A model generated the notes under the pieces. The model made no database searches and was not told the DNA's origin. It saw only the letters and a program-made list of their open reading frames with translations. This document shows positions 52,094-59,916 of a stretch of 64,000 bases of DNA, piece by piece. Made by a program: the position numbers and the translations under genes. Each line of letters opens with the position of its first letter. The stretch's first letter is position 1. The DNA comes from Phycisphaerae bacterium (GTDB taxonomy: Bacteria > Planctomycetota > Phycisphaerae > UBA1845 > Fen-1342): NCBI GenBank assembly GCA_022072445.1, contig JAJVHV010000007.1, forward strand, positions 118,322-182,321, given 5' to 3'.

Positions 52094-53593
52094 TCACGGC
52101 GCAAGATAGCGGAGCGGCCGCACCAGCAATTCGCGCAGCACCAGCGCGCCGCGCAGCCCGCCGAAGAAAAACAGCAGCGACATCACAAAGAAGTGGATCG
52201 TGACGGCCCAGGCGGCGATCTGCGGCAGTGGCCGAAGCCCCAGCCACGCAGCGCGGATGCGGGCCGCCAGCGCGATGGCTCGCGCTGGCGTCGGCGCTGT
52301 GCGGCCATCGCGCGGAGCCGCCAGCGTGTCGAGCCGCTCCGCCAGCCGCGCCCAGGCGTGATTGATCGCGACCATCAGCCCGATGATCGCGCCCCACAGA
52401 AACATGCCGAAGGTCGGGACGTGCCACAAGCCGCAGATGCCGAACGTGAGGATCAGATTGCGCACGTGATGCCGCCGGCTGCCGCCGAAAGGAATGTAGA
52501 GATAATCGCGCAGAACCAGCGAAAGGCTGATGTGCCAGCGGCGCCAGAAGTCGCGCAAGCTGGTCGCCAGCCAGGGCCAGTTGAAATTCTCCACCTGGCG
52601 ATAACCGAGCAGCCGGGCAATGCCGGCGGCGACGTCGCAGTAGCCGCTGAACTCGAGATAGATCGCGAAGATCATCGCATAGACGCCGAAGTAAAGCGTC
52701 GCGTAGCTCAGCGAGTGCGGCTCGTGGAAATAGGCGCGGCGGAAGTCGTCGGTCAGCCAGGGCGCGAAATACGCGGTGGTCAGCAGCGACTTGGCGATCC
52801 CCAGCGCGACCCGGGCCAGCGCCGGCGGCACGTTCCACCATGAGCGGCGGGTGAAGCAAGTCTCCATTTCGTCGTGAAAGGCGTCGAAGCGCTCGATCGG
52901 CCCCTGCATGAGCGTCGGCGCGTAGCAGGTCCACGCCAGAAAATTCAGCAGGCTGCGGCGCTGCGGGGCGATCGTGCCGCGGCGCACCTCGAAGAAATAG
53001 TGCAGCATGCGGACGGCGAAATAAGCGACGCCGATGTTGTGCGGGTTCGCCAGCATGACTTCGAAGAGCTGGACGCCTGCCGGGGTTGCGCCGTCGGGTC
53101 GCGGGCCGGGCGCCAGCCACGGCTCCCACGCGGTGCCGCGGGCTCCGTATGGAAACAGCCAGCGGGCGTTCTCGTACAGCCACAGACACACCGATTCGGG
53201 CAAGCTGACGTTCTTGGCGGCCTGAACTACCAGCAGCAGTCCCGCGATGCAGACCGCGGCGGCGGCGTGCGGCGCCCAGGGCAGCACGTCGGCCCGGCGC
53301 GATTCGAGCGCGTAGCGCTCGGCCAGGCGATGAAAGGCGAGACACGCGGCGAACCAGATCAGGACGTAGAGCGCGCCAAAGCAGAAGGCCAGCCAGGCGG
53401 CGCCCGTGATGATGATGGCGTGACGAAACCAACGGCGCGGGGCGGCCAGCAGCGCGAGCAGCGGCACGGCGAAGAAGCAGACGAGAAAGCGATCGTCGAG
53501 GACGGCGGCGAGCCAGAAATCGCGCCAATCGGACCAGGACAGGTCGTGGAGCGGCTGTAGCAGGCGCTGTGCGAGTTCGGCGGCGCTCGACAT
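52094..53593 (-). CDS. MBOAT family membrane O-acyltransferase
   Basis: A 499-residue multispanning protein. DFWRRWHISLSLVLRDYLYI and PFGG, then GICGLWHVPTFGMFLWGAII with the invariant MBOAT histidine, place it in the DltB/AlgI branch. These enzymes move acyl groups across the membrane for O-acylation of polysaccharides or wall polymers. AlgI-type systems need a periplasmic partner (AlgJ/X or DltD-like), which is not adjacent here. YAPTLMQGPIERFDAFH near 230 is also conserved in the family. Confidence 0.88.
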   Translation of the reverse strand: MSSAAELAQRLLQPLHDLSWSDWRDFWLAAVLDDRFLVCFFAVPLLALLAAPRRWFRHAIIITGAAWLAFCFGALYVLIWFAACLAFHRLAERYALESRRADVLPWAPHAAAAVCIAGLLLVVQAAKNVSLPESVCLWLYENARWLFPYGARGTAWEPWLAPGPRPDGATPAGVQLFEVMLANPHNIGVAYFAVRMLHYFFEVRRGTIAPQRRSLLNFLAWTCYAPTLMQGPIERFDAFHDEMETCFTRRSWWNVPPALARVALGIAKSLLTTAYFAPWLTDDFRRAYFHEPHSLSYATLYFGVYAMIFAIYLEFSGYCDVAAGIARLLGYRQVENFNWPWLATSLRDFWRRWHISLSLVLRDYLYIPFGGSRRHHVRNLILTFGICGLWHVPTFGMFLWGAIIGLMVAINHAWARLAERLDTLAAPRDGRTAPTPARAIALAARIRAAWLGLRPLPQIAAWAVTIHFFVMSLLFFFGGLRGALVLRELLVRPLRYLAP

Positions 53594-53845
53594 GTGCGTG
53601 AAGTCGCGGGCCGGGCGCGGTTTGTCAAGCGGCGGGGGTGCGCGATCCTGCGGAGCGCGGCCGGGCGGCGCGCGTGGCGCATGCGACCGTTGTTCAATCG
53701 AGCTGGCGCGACGCGAGCAGGCGGAGTCGCACGCCGCGAGACAACCGTGTGTCGAGCGGGGTTAACGAACTGGCGCGATGTGTAGAATGGACCCATGAGC
53801 GCCCTGGTCGCGCATGTTCGGATACTCGTCGCAAGTGAGAGAACC

Positions 53846-54064
53846 ATGAATCGGCGGACAACGAAGTTGATTCGCGAAGGCGAATTCGTGTCAGAGGTGG
53901 AGGTCGAGCTGAGCGATTCGCCCGAGGGCTGGGGGCCATATCTCTCGCTTGCGGACGCCACGCGGCTGGACGAGGCACGGGCGGCGCTGCGGCGTCGAGA
54001 CTTGGTGACGGCGTCACAGTTCGGGCCGGTGTATCGGCTGACACCGGTCAAGGTGAGCGCGTAG
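53846..54064 (+). CDS. Small conserved-looking soluble protein
   Basis: A 72-residue protein: TTKLIREGEFVSEVEVELS, GWGPYLSLADATRLDEARAA, LRRRDLVTASQFGPVYRLTP. The pattern of strands followed by one helix and a basic turn looks like a folded small domain and I recall similar planctomycete and cyanobacterial hypotheticals. A GAGAG lies upstream of the ATG at 53846. The frame is also open to 53795. Function unknown. Confidence 0.6.
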   Translation: MNRRTTKLIREGEFVSEVEVELSDSPEGWGPYLSLADATRLDEARAALRRRDLVTASQFGPVYRLTPVKVSA

Positions 54065-54154
54065 GCACGCTCGCATTGCAGTTCGGCCGAAGCACAAGGC
54101 TACGCCGGAGGACCTTGAGACGGCAAGCCGAGGCTTGCCCTCTCTGAAGTACAG

Positions 54155-56401
54155 CTACGGCCGATCGACGCCGTAGCCGAAAATGACGCGGTTCGGGCCG
54201 CCGTCGTTCGCCGGCGTCGGCCAGGTGGCGCCGTCTTTCGCACCGGCGCGGCCCGGCGCGGCGGATGCACCACCTGCATATCCGGCCGGCGCCCCCGCAG
54301 CACCCCGGACGGTGTAGACGTCACGCCCGGCAAAGTCCACGAACAGGCCATACGAACGAAACAGCGAGCGATACGCTTCGTTGGCGTTGACCCAACCCAG
54401 GCACTGCTCGGCCGGCGTCTCGTAGCGATCGTCGCCGCCGCGATCGATCATCAGGCCGACGCCCGCCGCGTTGGACGCGCCCAGGCCGAGCGTCGAGCCC
54501 TGATACGTGTCGTTGCCGGCGTCGTCGATCAGGATGCCGACGCTCAGGTCGTGGCCCGCGCCCTGCGACATGTTCATCCGCGCGTCGTACCGGTCGGCGC
54601 CGTCGCGATCGACCAGCACTCCGGCGGCGAAGTGTGCCGCGGCGCCCTGCACGTACCACTGTCCGAGATAGCTATCGGCACCGCCCAGGTCGATCAAGAG
54701 GCCCGCGCCGTACCAATAACCGACGCCCTGCCCAAAGACGCCGCAGGTGTACGTGTCGTCGCCGCCGCCGTCGAGCAGGATCGCGACGCCGCCATTGACG
54801 CTGACGCCGTCGACGTATTCGGCTCGCCAGCCGGAGGCGGCGCCCTGCGCGAGCGAGACGTTGTGCTCCTTGCTCTGCGGGGCCGGATATCGGATGTCGG
54901 TGTCGTTGGCGACGTAGCGGTCGGCGCCGGCCAGATCGACCAGCGCCGCGACGGCGTTCACCGCGGCGAAGGCCTGCGACATGCGATACGCCTCGTACTG
55001 GTCGTCGCCCTCGCGATCGACCAGCAGGCCGTAGCCTGCGGTGGCGCTGGCCTGGGCGGAGTCGATGGACTTGTACACATCGCGGCCGGCGACGTCGATC
55101 AGCAAGCCGAGGCCGAACTCGCCATAGCCCAGCGCGCGGCGATCCGCTTCGTACGTGTCGTCGCCGGCTTCGTCCCACAGCACGCCGACGCCCAGCGCGC
55201 CGGCCCCGAAGCTGGCGACGTTGGCAGCGGGCGCGCGGTACGTGTCGTCGCCGGCCAGGTCGATCGCCACGCCGACGGGCGCCTGGCGGCTGAAGGCGGC
55301 GCCGGCTTGGGCGTAGGTGTCGCCGCCGCCGGTGTCGATGATCAACAGCGCGGTCTGCGATTCGGGCCGCGGCTTGGCGGCGGCGTCGGGTCCTTCCGGC
55401 GCGTCAAACGCGTGTACGTCGTCACCGCTGCCAGCCAGGATCACCCAGCCGAAGCGCGTCGACGCGCGATACGAGAACGTCGCCGACGACAGGGCCGCGT
55501 CGGCCTTGAGCGACCGCACCGCCTCCTCGACCGCGAAGACAACATCCTGCGCCGCGACCATGACAAACTCAGCGGGGAACTCCTCGGCGGCGCGTTTGTA
55601 GGTCAGGTTGTAGTCGACGTCGGGCGCTTCCTTCTCTTCCTTCTCCTCCTGCTCGCCGGTCTTGAGCGGCTCGCGGAGCTTGCTCTCGAACTTGATCCAG
55701 AACTCGGTCGGGGCGCCGCGCGTGCCGCGCTTGATCCACGGCGGCACTTCCTGCGCCGTCAGCAGCACCAGGGCGGCGGCGCGGCGGACGGAGGCCGGCA
55801 GGTCGGCCGCGGCGCGGATGTCGGCGTCGGCGGCGCCCAGCGCCCGCAGCACCGACGCCAAGGCGTCGTCGGCTTCCGCCGCCTTCTTGAATTTCTCGAT
55901 CGGGTCGCCGATCAGGCCGCGCCGGACCGTGCGGTTGTTGAAGCGCGAGACCACCGCCAGCAGGTCGGGCGACGACGACTTCGCGGCGGCGGAAAGGAGC
56001 TGGCCGGTGACGCGCGTGAGACCATCGGCCCGCAGCGGCTCGGTCATGAGCAGTCGGGCCAGCTCGCTGCGCGGCCGCTCGTGCACCATGAACGCCAGGT
56101 CGGTCTCGCGCATTCCCACGTCGCGCGGCTCGACGCCCAGCGCCGACAGCACGCCCTCGAGCGCCTCCGGGGCGGACTTCGCCGCCGCGCCGGATTGGAG
56201 GGCCAGCGTGGCGGGCGCGCCGGCCGCGGCGAGCGCGAGCAGCGCGACGGCGCGCCGCGCGACGCGTGGCGCGACGGCTTCTAGCGCGCCGGTTTGCAGC
56301 GCGACGATATGCAGCGCGGCGGCGCGTAGCGCGACGGCGGGAAGCACCACGGCTCTTAGCACGGCGGCGCGAAGCGCGGCGAGCGTGCTGCGGGCGGTCA
56401 T
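54155..56401 (-). CDS. Exported protein with tandem GVGLLID-DGGDDxY repeats
   Basis: A 748-residue protein. About 18 residue-spaced blocks from 340 to 700 repeat a pattern of a hydrophobic strand, D, x, GGDD or AGDD, x-Y (for example VGVLWDEAGDDTYEADR, GLLIDLGGADSYLGQWY, GVGLMIDRGGDDRYETP), often with QG.G between. Such regular Asp-Gly repeats suggest a calcium-binding beta-helix or solenoid. Residues 80-330 are a helical domain. The first 45 residues are a peculiar RAAVLRAVVLPAVALRAA run before a normal-looking signal peptide (RRAVALLALAAAGAPATLAL). Its ATG overlaps the preceding stop (ATGA), so it is coupled to the PA14 lipoprotein gene and probably acts with it at the cell surface. Confidence 0.68.
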   Translation of the reverse strand: MTARSTLAALRAAVLRAVVLPAVALRAAALHIVALQTGALEAVAPRVARRAVALLALAAAGAPATLALQSGAAAKSAPEALEGVLSALGVEPRDVGMRETDLAFMVHERPRSELARLLMTEPLRADGLTRVTGQLLSAAAKSSSPDLLAVVSRFNNRTVRRGLIGDPIEKFKKAAEADDALASVLRALGAADADIRAAADLPASVRRAAALVLLTAQEVPPWIKRGTRGAPTEFWIKFESKLREPLKTGEQEEKEEKEAPDVDYNLTYKRAAEEFPAEFVMVAAQDVVFAVEEAVRSLKADAALSSATFSYRASTRFGWVILAGSGDDVHAFDAPEGPDAAAKPRPESQTALLIIDTGGGDTYAQAGAAFSRQAPVGVAIDLAGDDTYRAPAANVASFGAGALGVGVLWDEAGDDTYEADRRALGYGEFGLGLLIDVAGRDVYKSIDSAQASATAGYGLLVDREGDDQYEAYRMSQAFAAVNAVAALVDLAGADRYVANDTDIRYPAPQSKEHNVSLAQGAASGWRAEYVDGVSVNGGVAILLDGGGDDTYTCGVFGQGVGYWYGAGLLIDLGGADSYLGQWYVQGAAAHFAAGVLVDRDGADRYDARMNMSQGAGHDLSVGILIDDAGNDTYQGSTLGLGASNAAGVGLMIDRGGDDRYETPAEQCLGWVNANEAYRSLFRSYGLFVDFAGRDVYTVRGAAGAPAGYAGGASAAPGRAGAKDGATWPTPANDGGPNRVIFGYGVDRP

Positions 56402-57051
56402 TCGCCGCCGTCGCCCTGGTCGGGCCGCGTCAGCGCGCTGGCGGGCACGGGCTGGCGCGAAATGCCCGGTCCTTCGTACCAGAGCTCGAGCGCCTCGGGG
56501 CCGTCGCGCTCGACGTACGTGACTTCGATCGGGTGCGTGCCCTGCTTGAGATGCACGTCGCCCGTGCAGAAGCAGGCGCAGCGGCCGCAGTTGCAGGCCA
56601 CGACGCAGCGGTCGCCGATGCGCACGCAGGCGCCGTCGTCGGCCCGCAGCCGGAAGGTATAGACGCCCGTCTTGGGCGCTTCGAAAAAGCCGTTGAAGCG
56701 CAGCGCGAAATCGTCGCCGCGGCGGCCGGCGCTGATGTCAAGCGCTTCACTGTGGCCGGAAGCGGCCGGCTGGAGCTTGTCGAGATCGGGGATCGAGCGC
56801 CAGCGACCTTCGTAGTAGCGGTAGTCGAGGCCGGCGACGGTCTCGCCAGCCTCCACGGGCGGCAGCGCACGCGTCAGCGCGGCACAGCCGAGCAACGGAG
56901 CGGCGATGGTCAGGCACAGCAGCGGAAGAGCGCCTGCCAGAACCCCGCACGCGAGTGCGGGGCGGCTGAACCCACCATGCGCGTGATGCCTTCTGTTTGC
57001 GGTTCCAGGCGTGCGAAACACGATCGATCCTCTCGAATCCCCACGGTGCAC
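56398..57051 (-). CDS. PA14-domain lipoprotein
   Basis: A 217-residue protein with a hydrophobic segment ending in a lipobox (LLGC, Cys56), then a PA14-like beta domain: GLDYRYYEGRWRSIPDLDKL, DDFALRFNGFFEAPKTGVYT, FRLRADDGACVRIGD and HPIEVTYVERDGPEALELWY. PA14 domains usually bind carbohydrate. A cysteine cluster (CNCGRCACFC) near 152-161 is unusual inside the domain and could bind metal or form disulfides. The N-terminal 30 residues before the signal region suggest the true start may be downstream. It is coupled to the following repeat-protein gene by an ATGA overlap. Confidence 0.75.
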   Translation of the reverse strand: MHRGDSRGSIVFRTPGTANRRHHAHGGFSRPALACGVLAGALPLLCLTIAAPLLGCAALTRALPPVEAGETVAGLDYRYYEGRWRSIPDLDKLQPAASGHSEALDISAGRRGDDFALRFNGFFEAPKTGVYTFRLRADDGACVRIGDRCVVACNCGRCACFCTGDVHLKQGTHPIEVTYVERDGPEALELWYEGPGISRQPVPASALTRPDQGDGGE

Positions 57052-57200
57052 TTGTTCAACGCGCCAGCGGCGATGCGCAGTGTAGCCGCAAGGAGTGCGC
57101 GCGGCCAGACGCGCTGCTCGGTTTCCCGACCCTGTACTGCCTCAGGAGTATTGCGTCCTATTCGGTTCGGGGAGCATCGGCCTCTGCCGCGGGTGCCATG

Positions 57201-57312
57201 GCGCGGGTGCCATGGCGACGGCCTTTCGCGTCGCCATGCCCGGCGAGCGCGTCGCCGCGCGGGTGCCATGGCGACGTCTGTCCGCGTCGCCATGCGTGGC
57301 GAGCGCGTCGCC
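57201..57312. repeat. 56-bp direct repeat with hairpins
   Basis: Two units (57201-57256 and 57257-57312) each contain CATGGCGACG, an 8-base loop, and CGTCGCCATG, a perfect 10-base stem. The loops differ (GCCTTTCG and TCTGTCCG) while the stems are identical, so the structure is conserved rather than the whole sequence. The repeat lies between the PA14 gene and the end of the PilZ gene. Confidence 0.8.
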
Positions 57313-57323
57313 TCCGCCCCACC

Positions 57324-57698
57324 CTAACGCACCGTCTCGGCCAGCAAGTCCAGCGGCGTCGCGCTCCCCGCCAGCCGCAGGCCGACCTCAAACGTCTCGG
57401 CCAGCACACGCCGGCAGTGCGCCACATAGCCACGCACCAGAATGGGCTGCTCGGCGTGCGCGACGAGCGCCTCGATTCGCGTCCCAGGCTGGATCGCCTC
57501 GCGAATCTGCACCGCGATGCCGCCGGTCGAGATGTTGACCGTCTCGCCAGCGTGCTCCGCTGCACTGGACTCGCCCGACAGGACGCGCACCACGCACGGC
57601 GCACGGTGCGACCAGCGACGCTCGCGCGGGCGCGGATCGAGCAGCAGGCTGGCATGAATCGAGGGAGCGGCGTAGGACGGACGCGTCGTCGCGGTCAT
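57324..57698 (-). CDS. Single-domain PilZ protein
   Basis: A 124-residue protein with RERRWSHRAPCVVRV at the N-terminus (the arginine motif) and ETVNISTGGIAVQI ([DN]-x-S-x-x-G motif), followed by QPGTRIEALV and GYVAHCRRV ... FEVGLRL. It is a c-di-GMP receptor candidate. Together with the PilZ-receiver protein at 46.7 kb it indicates c-di-GMP signalling in this organism. Partner unknown. Confidence 0.85.
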   Translation of the reverse strand: MTATTRPSYAAPSIHASLLLDPRPRERRWSHRAPCVVRVLSGESSAAEHAGETVNISTGGIAVQIREAIQPGTRIEALVAHAEQPILVRGYVAHCRRVLAETFEVGLRLAGSATPLDLLAETVR

Positions 57699-57836
57699 GG
57701 CTTGTCTCGCGAGCAGGATGGCCGAGCTGTCAGCGCATGTTATCGGCGGTCAGGCCACGCCGACTTGACACCCGCGTGACGTGCCCGCGCGGCAGCCCGC
57801 GCGATGCGCCCAGACCCCACGCCCGCGACGCCCGTC

Positions 57837-58604
57837 TCACGACGACCGCCCGCTGAGCTGGTCGCGCAGCTTCGCCGCCGCTTCGTAATCCTCGGCGGCT
57901 ACGGCCTCGGCGAGCCGGGCTTCGAGCTTGGGCCGGGCGTCGTCGGGCATGCGGCGCAGAATGTCCCGGCGGAGTTCGTCCAGCAGACCGATCTCGCCGC
58001 TGGCCGGGCGTCCGACGTGGTCGGGTGAGTCGGTCTCCTGTTCGCGGAGCCAGGCGATGCCCTCGTCGACCAGCTTGAGTGCTTTCTCGTGTTCCCCGCG
58101 GCTCGACGCCAGCAGCGCCAGCCCGCGCGTGTACATCATGTGGACGTAGTTGCGATAGTCGCGCATCGCGTCGCGATCCTGCGTCGTCGCGGCATGCGAC
58201 ATGCACAGGTCGATAATGCGCAGCGTCGAGGCCGTGTCGCGCTCCACGCCGTCGTATTCCTCCAGCACAAACAACGCGACGAACCGCTGGTGCAGCAGGT
58301 ACGCCTCGCGGCGCAGGTCGCGGCACTCCTCGGGCGTCAGCTCGAAGCCCTCGTCGCTGGCGTTCTTGCGGACGTGGTCGTTCAGCCGCCGCTCGTGGTG
58401 CGTCAGCAGCAGGTCGCAGCCGAACGGGCGTTCGCCGTCCGGGCGCCCGCTGGTTTCGAACTGCATCAGTCCGAGATCGACGCGCGCCTGGATCTTCTCG
58501 CGCTGATCGCGCCCGATGATCTTGCGCACCGAGATGCGGCCGGGTTCGTAGTCCCAGCCTTCGAGGATCGAGCGAAGGTCCTGTATCATGCCAACCATCG
58601 TCAT
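57837..58604 (-). CDS. UvrB/UvrC-motif protein
   Basis: A 255-residue soluble protein. The C-terminal 35 residues (LEARLAEAVAAEDYEAAAKL followed by RDQL) are the UvrB/UvrC helical-hairpin motif. The remainder is helical with VISHAATT-free tetratricopeptide-like spacing (YRNYVHMMYTRGLALLASSR, GEHEKALKLVDEGIAWLRE). There is no McsA-type zinc region. The motif mediates protein-protein contact; the function is unknown. Two further in-frame ATGs follow the first within six codons. Confidence 0.75.
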   Translation of the reverse strand: MTMVGMIQDLRSILEGWDYEPGRISVRKIIGRDQREKIQARVDLGLMQFETSGRPDGERPFGCDLLLTHHERRLNDHVRKNASDEGFELTPEECRDLRREAYLLHQRFVALFVLEEYDGVERDTASTLRIIDLCMSHAATTQDRDAMRDYRNYVHMMYTRGLALLASSRGEHEKALKLVDEGIAWLREQETDSPDHVGRPASGEIGLLDELRRDILRRMPDDARPKLEARLAEAVAAEDYEAAAKLRDQLSGRSS

Positions 58605-58630
58605 CGGCTCGCCGCGCCGCGCTCATGATT

Positions 58631-58729
58631 TGAACGGCCCTGCAGCCCGAGGGCGGCTGCCCGACACGGCTGGCGTCCAGCCGAGCGCGGCGGCCTTGGA
58701 GTGCAGCCGAGGGCGGCTGCTCTACATCC
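58631..58729. repeat. AQPPSAV-type repeats before rsmD
   Basis: CTGCAGCCCGAGGGCGGCTG at 58640-58659 and TGCAGCCGAGGGCGGCTGCT near 58700 are inverted-orientation copies of the palindrome found in the Rhs genes and at 42 kb. The ATG of rsmD follows within about 20 bases, so its leader includes the repeat. Confidence 0.7.
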
Positions 58730-59362
58730 ATGCGCATCATCGCCGGCCGACTTCGCGGACTGCACCTCGACGCACCCCCAGGCGACACCACCCGTCCGAT
58801 CACCGACCGCGTCAAGGAAACGCTCTTCAACATTCTCGGACACCGCCTCGGCCTGCCCGGCGAGATTCCCGACGTCGCGGTGCTTGATCTCTTCGCCGGC
58901 AGCGGCGGACTGGGCATCGAAGCGGTTTCGCGCGGGGCGCGCTCCTGCCTCTTGGTCGAGCGCGATGCGAGTGCGTTTCGGACGCTGCGGCACAACATCG
59001 AGCACGCGCGGCTTTCGGACGTGTGCCGCGCCGTCCGAGAAAACGCCTGGACCATGCGCCATCCGCGCGACGCCTACGGTCTGATATTCGTCGATCCGCC
59101 CTATCGCGACTGCGAGAACGCCGTCCGCGTGCTCGAGCTGATCTCGCGCCTGGCGGCGAGCCTGACGGCTGACGGGTTGCTGATGCTCCGGCACGGACGC
59201 GAGGCGAAACTGGACGAGAGCGCGGCGGTCGGACTGCGCGGCATCGATCATCGCACGTATGGCGACATGCACGTGCGGCTCTTCGAGCGCGAAATCCGCG
59301 CGGGAGCCGGCAGTTCGGCGGCTACGCCAGACCCGCTTCCGCCGCCGCCGCCAGCGACTTGA
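58730..59362 (+). CDS. rsmD: 16S rRNA (guanine(966)-N2)-methyltransferase
   Basis: A 210-residue protein. MRIIAGRLRGLHL, RPITDRVKETLFNIL, the SAM site VLDLFAGSGGLGIEAVSRG and the catalytic IFVDPPY are RsmD hallmarks. It methylates G966 of 16S rRNA during small-subunit assembly. About 20 extra C-terminal residues (SSAATPDPLPPPPPAT) are proline-rich, and their coding sequence overlaps the 3' end of the convergent HPt gene by 41 bases. coaD, a frequent neighbour, is not present. Confidence 0.94.
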   Translation: MRIIAGRLRGLHLDAPPGDTTRPITDRVKETLFNILGHRLGLPGEIPDVAVLDLFAGSGGLGIEAVSRGARSCLLVERDASAFRTLRHNIEHARLSDVCRAVRENAWTMRHPRDAYGLIFVDPPYRDCENAVRVLELISRLAASLTADGLLMLRHGREAKLDESAAVGLRGIDHRTYGDMHVRLFEREIRAGAGSSAATPDPLPPPPPAT

Positions 59363-59645
59363 GTTCGTCGAGGGCGCGTTGCATGGCGTCGGCATCGGCC
59401 TGAGCGAATGCGGCCTCGATGTGGGCGGCGCCGCTGCTGAGGTCCGGATAACCGTACGACCCGCACGCGCCCTTCAGCCGATGCGCCAGCAGGCGCAGTT
59501 GCTCCCAATTCGACTGCCGGATCGCGTCGGCGAGGGCGCCGAGCTGCGCGGGCAGGCCGCCGACAAACTCCCGGACCAGGTCGTGCATCTCGGGATCGTC
59601 GGCGAGGAGTTGCGAGGTCAGTTTGCGCGGCGGGTTTTCAGGCAT
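59322..59645 (-). CDS. Stand-alone HPt phosphotransfer protein
   Basis: A 107-residue protein, nearly all one HPt domain. DLVREFVGGLPAQLGALADA, then RLLAHRLKGACGSYGYPDL with phosphoacceptor His55 and the H-x-L-K-G signature. The ATG at 59645 has GGAG eight bases upstream. It would relay phosphate between receiver domains, perhaps including the receiver at 46.7 kb whose own HPt lacks the histidine; that link is speculation. It overlaps rsmD tail to tail. Confidence 0.85.
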   Translation of the reverse strand: MPENPPRKLTSQLLADDPEMHDLVREFVGGLPAQLGALADAIRQSNWEQLRLLAHRLKGACGSYGYPDLSSGAAHIEAAFAQADADAMQRALDELKSLAAAAEAGLA

Positions 59646-59778
59646 GGGCAGCTCTCCGGCGATTTGATCGGCTGGCGCGGGGCGCGACTTCACGGCGGAA
59701 ATCCGCACCGCCGGCGGAGTCGGACGTACCGGTGGGGGAATGATGGTGCGGCCTGACGATCGGGAGAGGCGGCCGGGG

Positions 59779-59784
59779 TTATAA
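59779..59784 (+). promoter_or_regulatory. Possible -10 element for glmS
   Basis: A perfect TATAAT on the plus strand in a GC-rich stretch, about 130 bases before the glmS ATG. The best -35-like word (CCTGAC at 59752-59757) is spaced too far (21 bases), so the promoter is uncertain. I see no glmS ribozyme in the leader. Confidence 0.35.
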
Positions 59785-59916
59785 TCGACGTCCCACGTTT
59801 CCGGACGTAGATCGGCGGCTCTGCGAGTCGCGCGGTCCGATGACCGATCTGGGCGATACGGCCCGCCGACGGAGAGTCGGCGGGGTCTAATTCGAGTGAT
59901 TCTGCGGAGGCGGGAC

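Noticed and set aside
59785..59916. glmS ribozyme in the glmS leader
   Set aside because: The leader is only about 130 bases and I see no conserved ribozyme core; the ribozyme is mainly known from Firmicutes and relatives.
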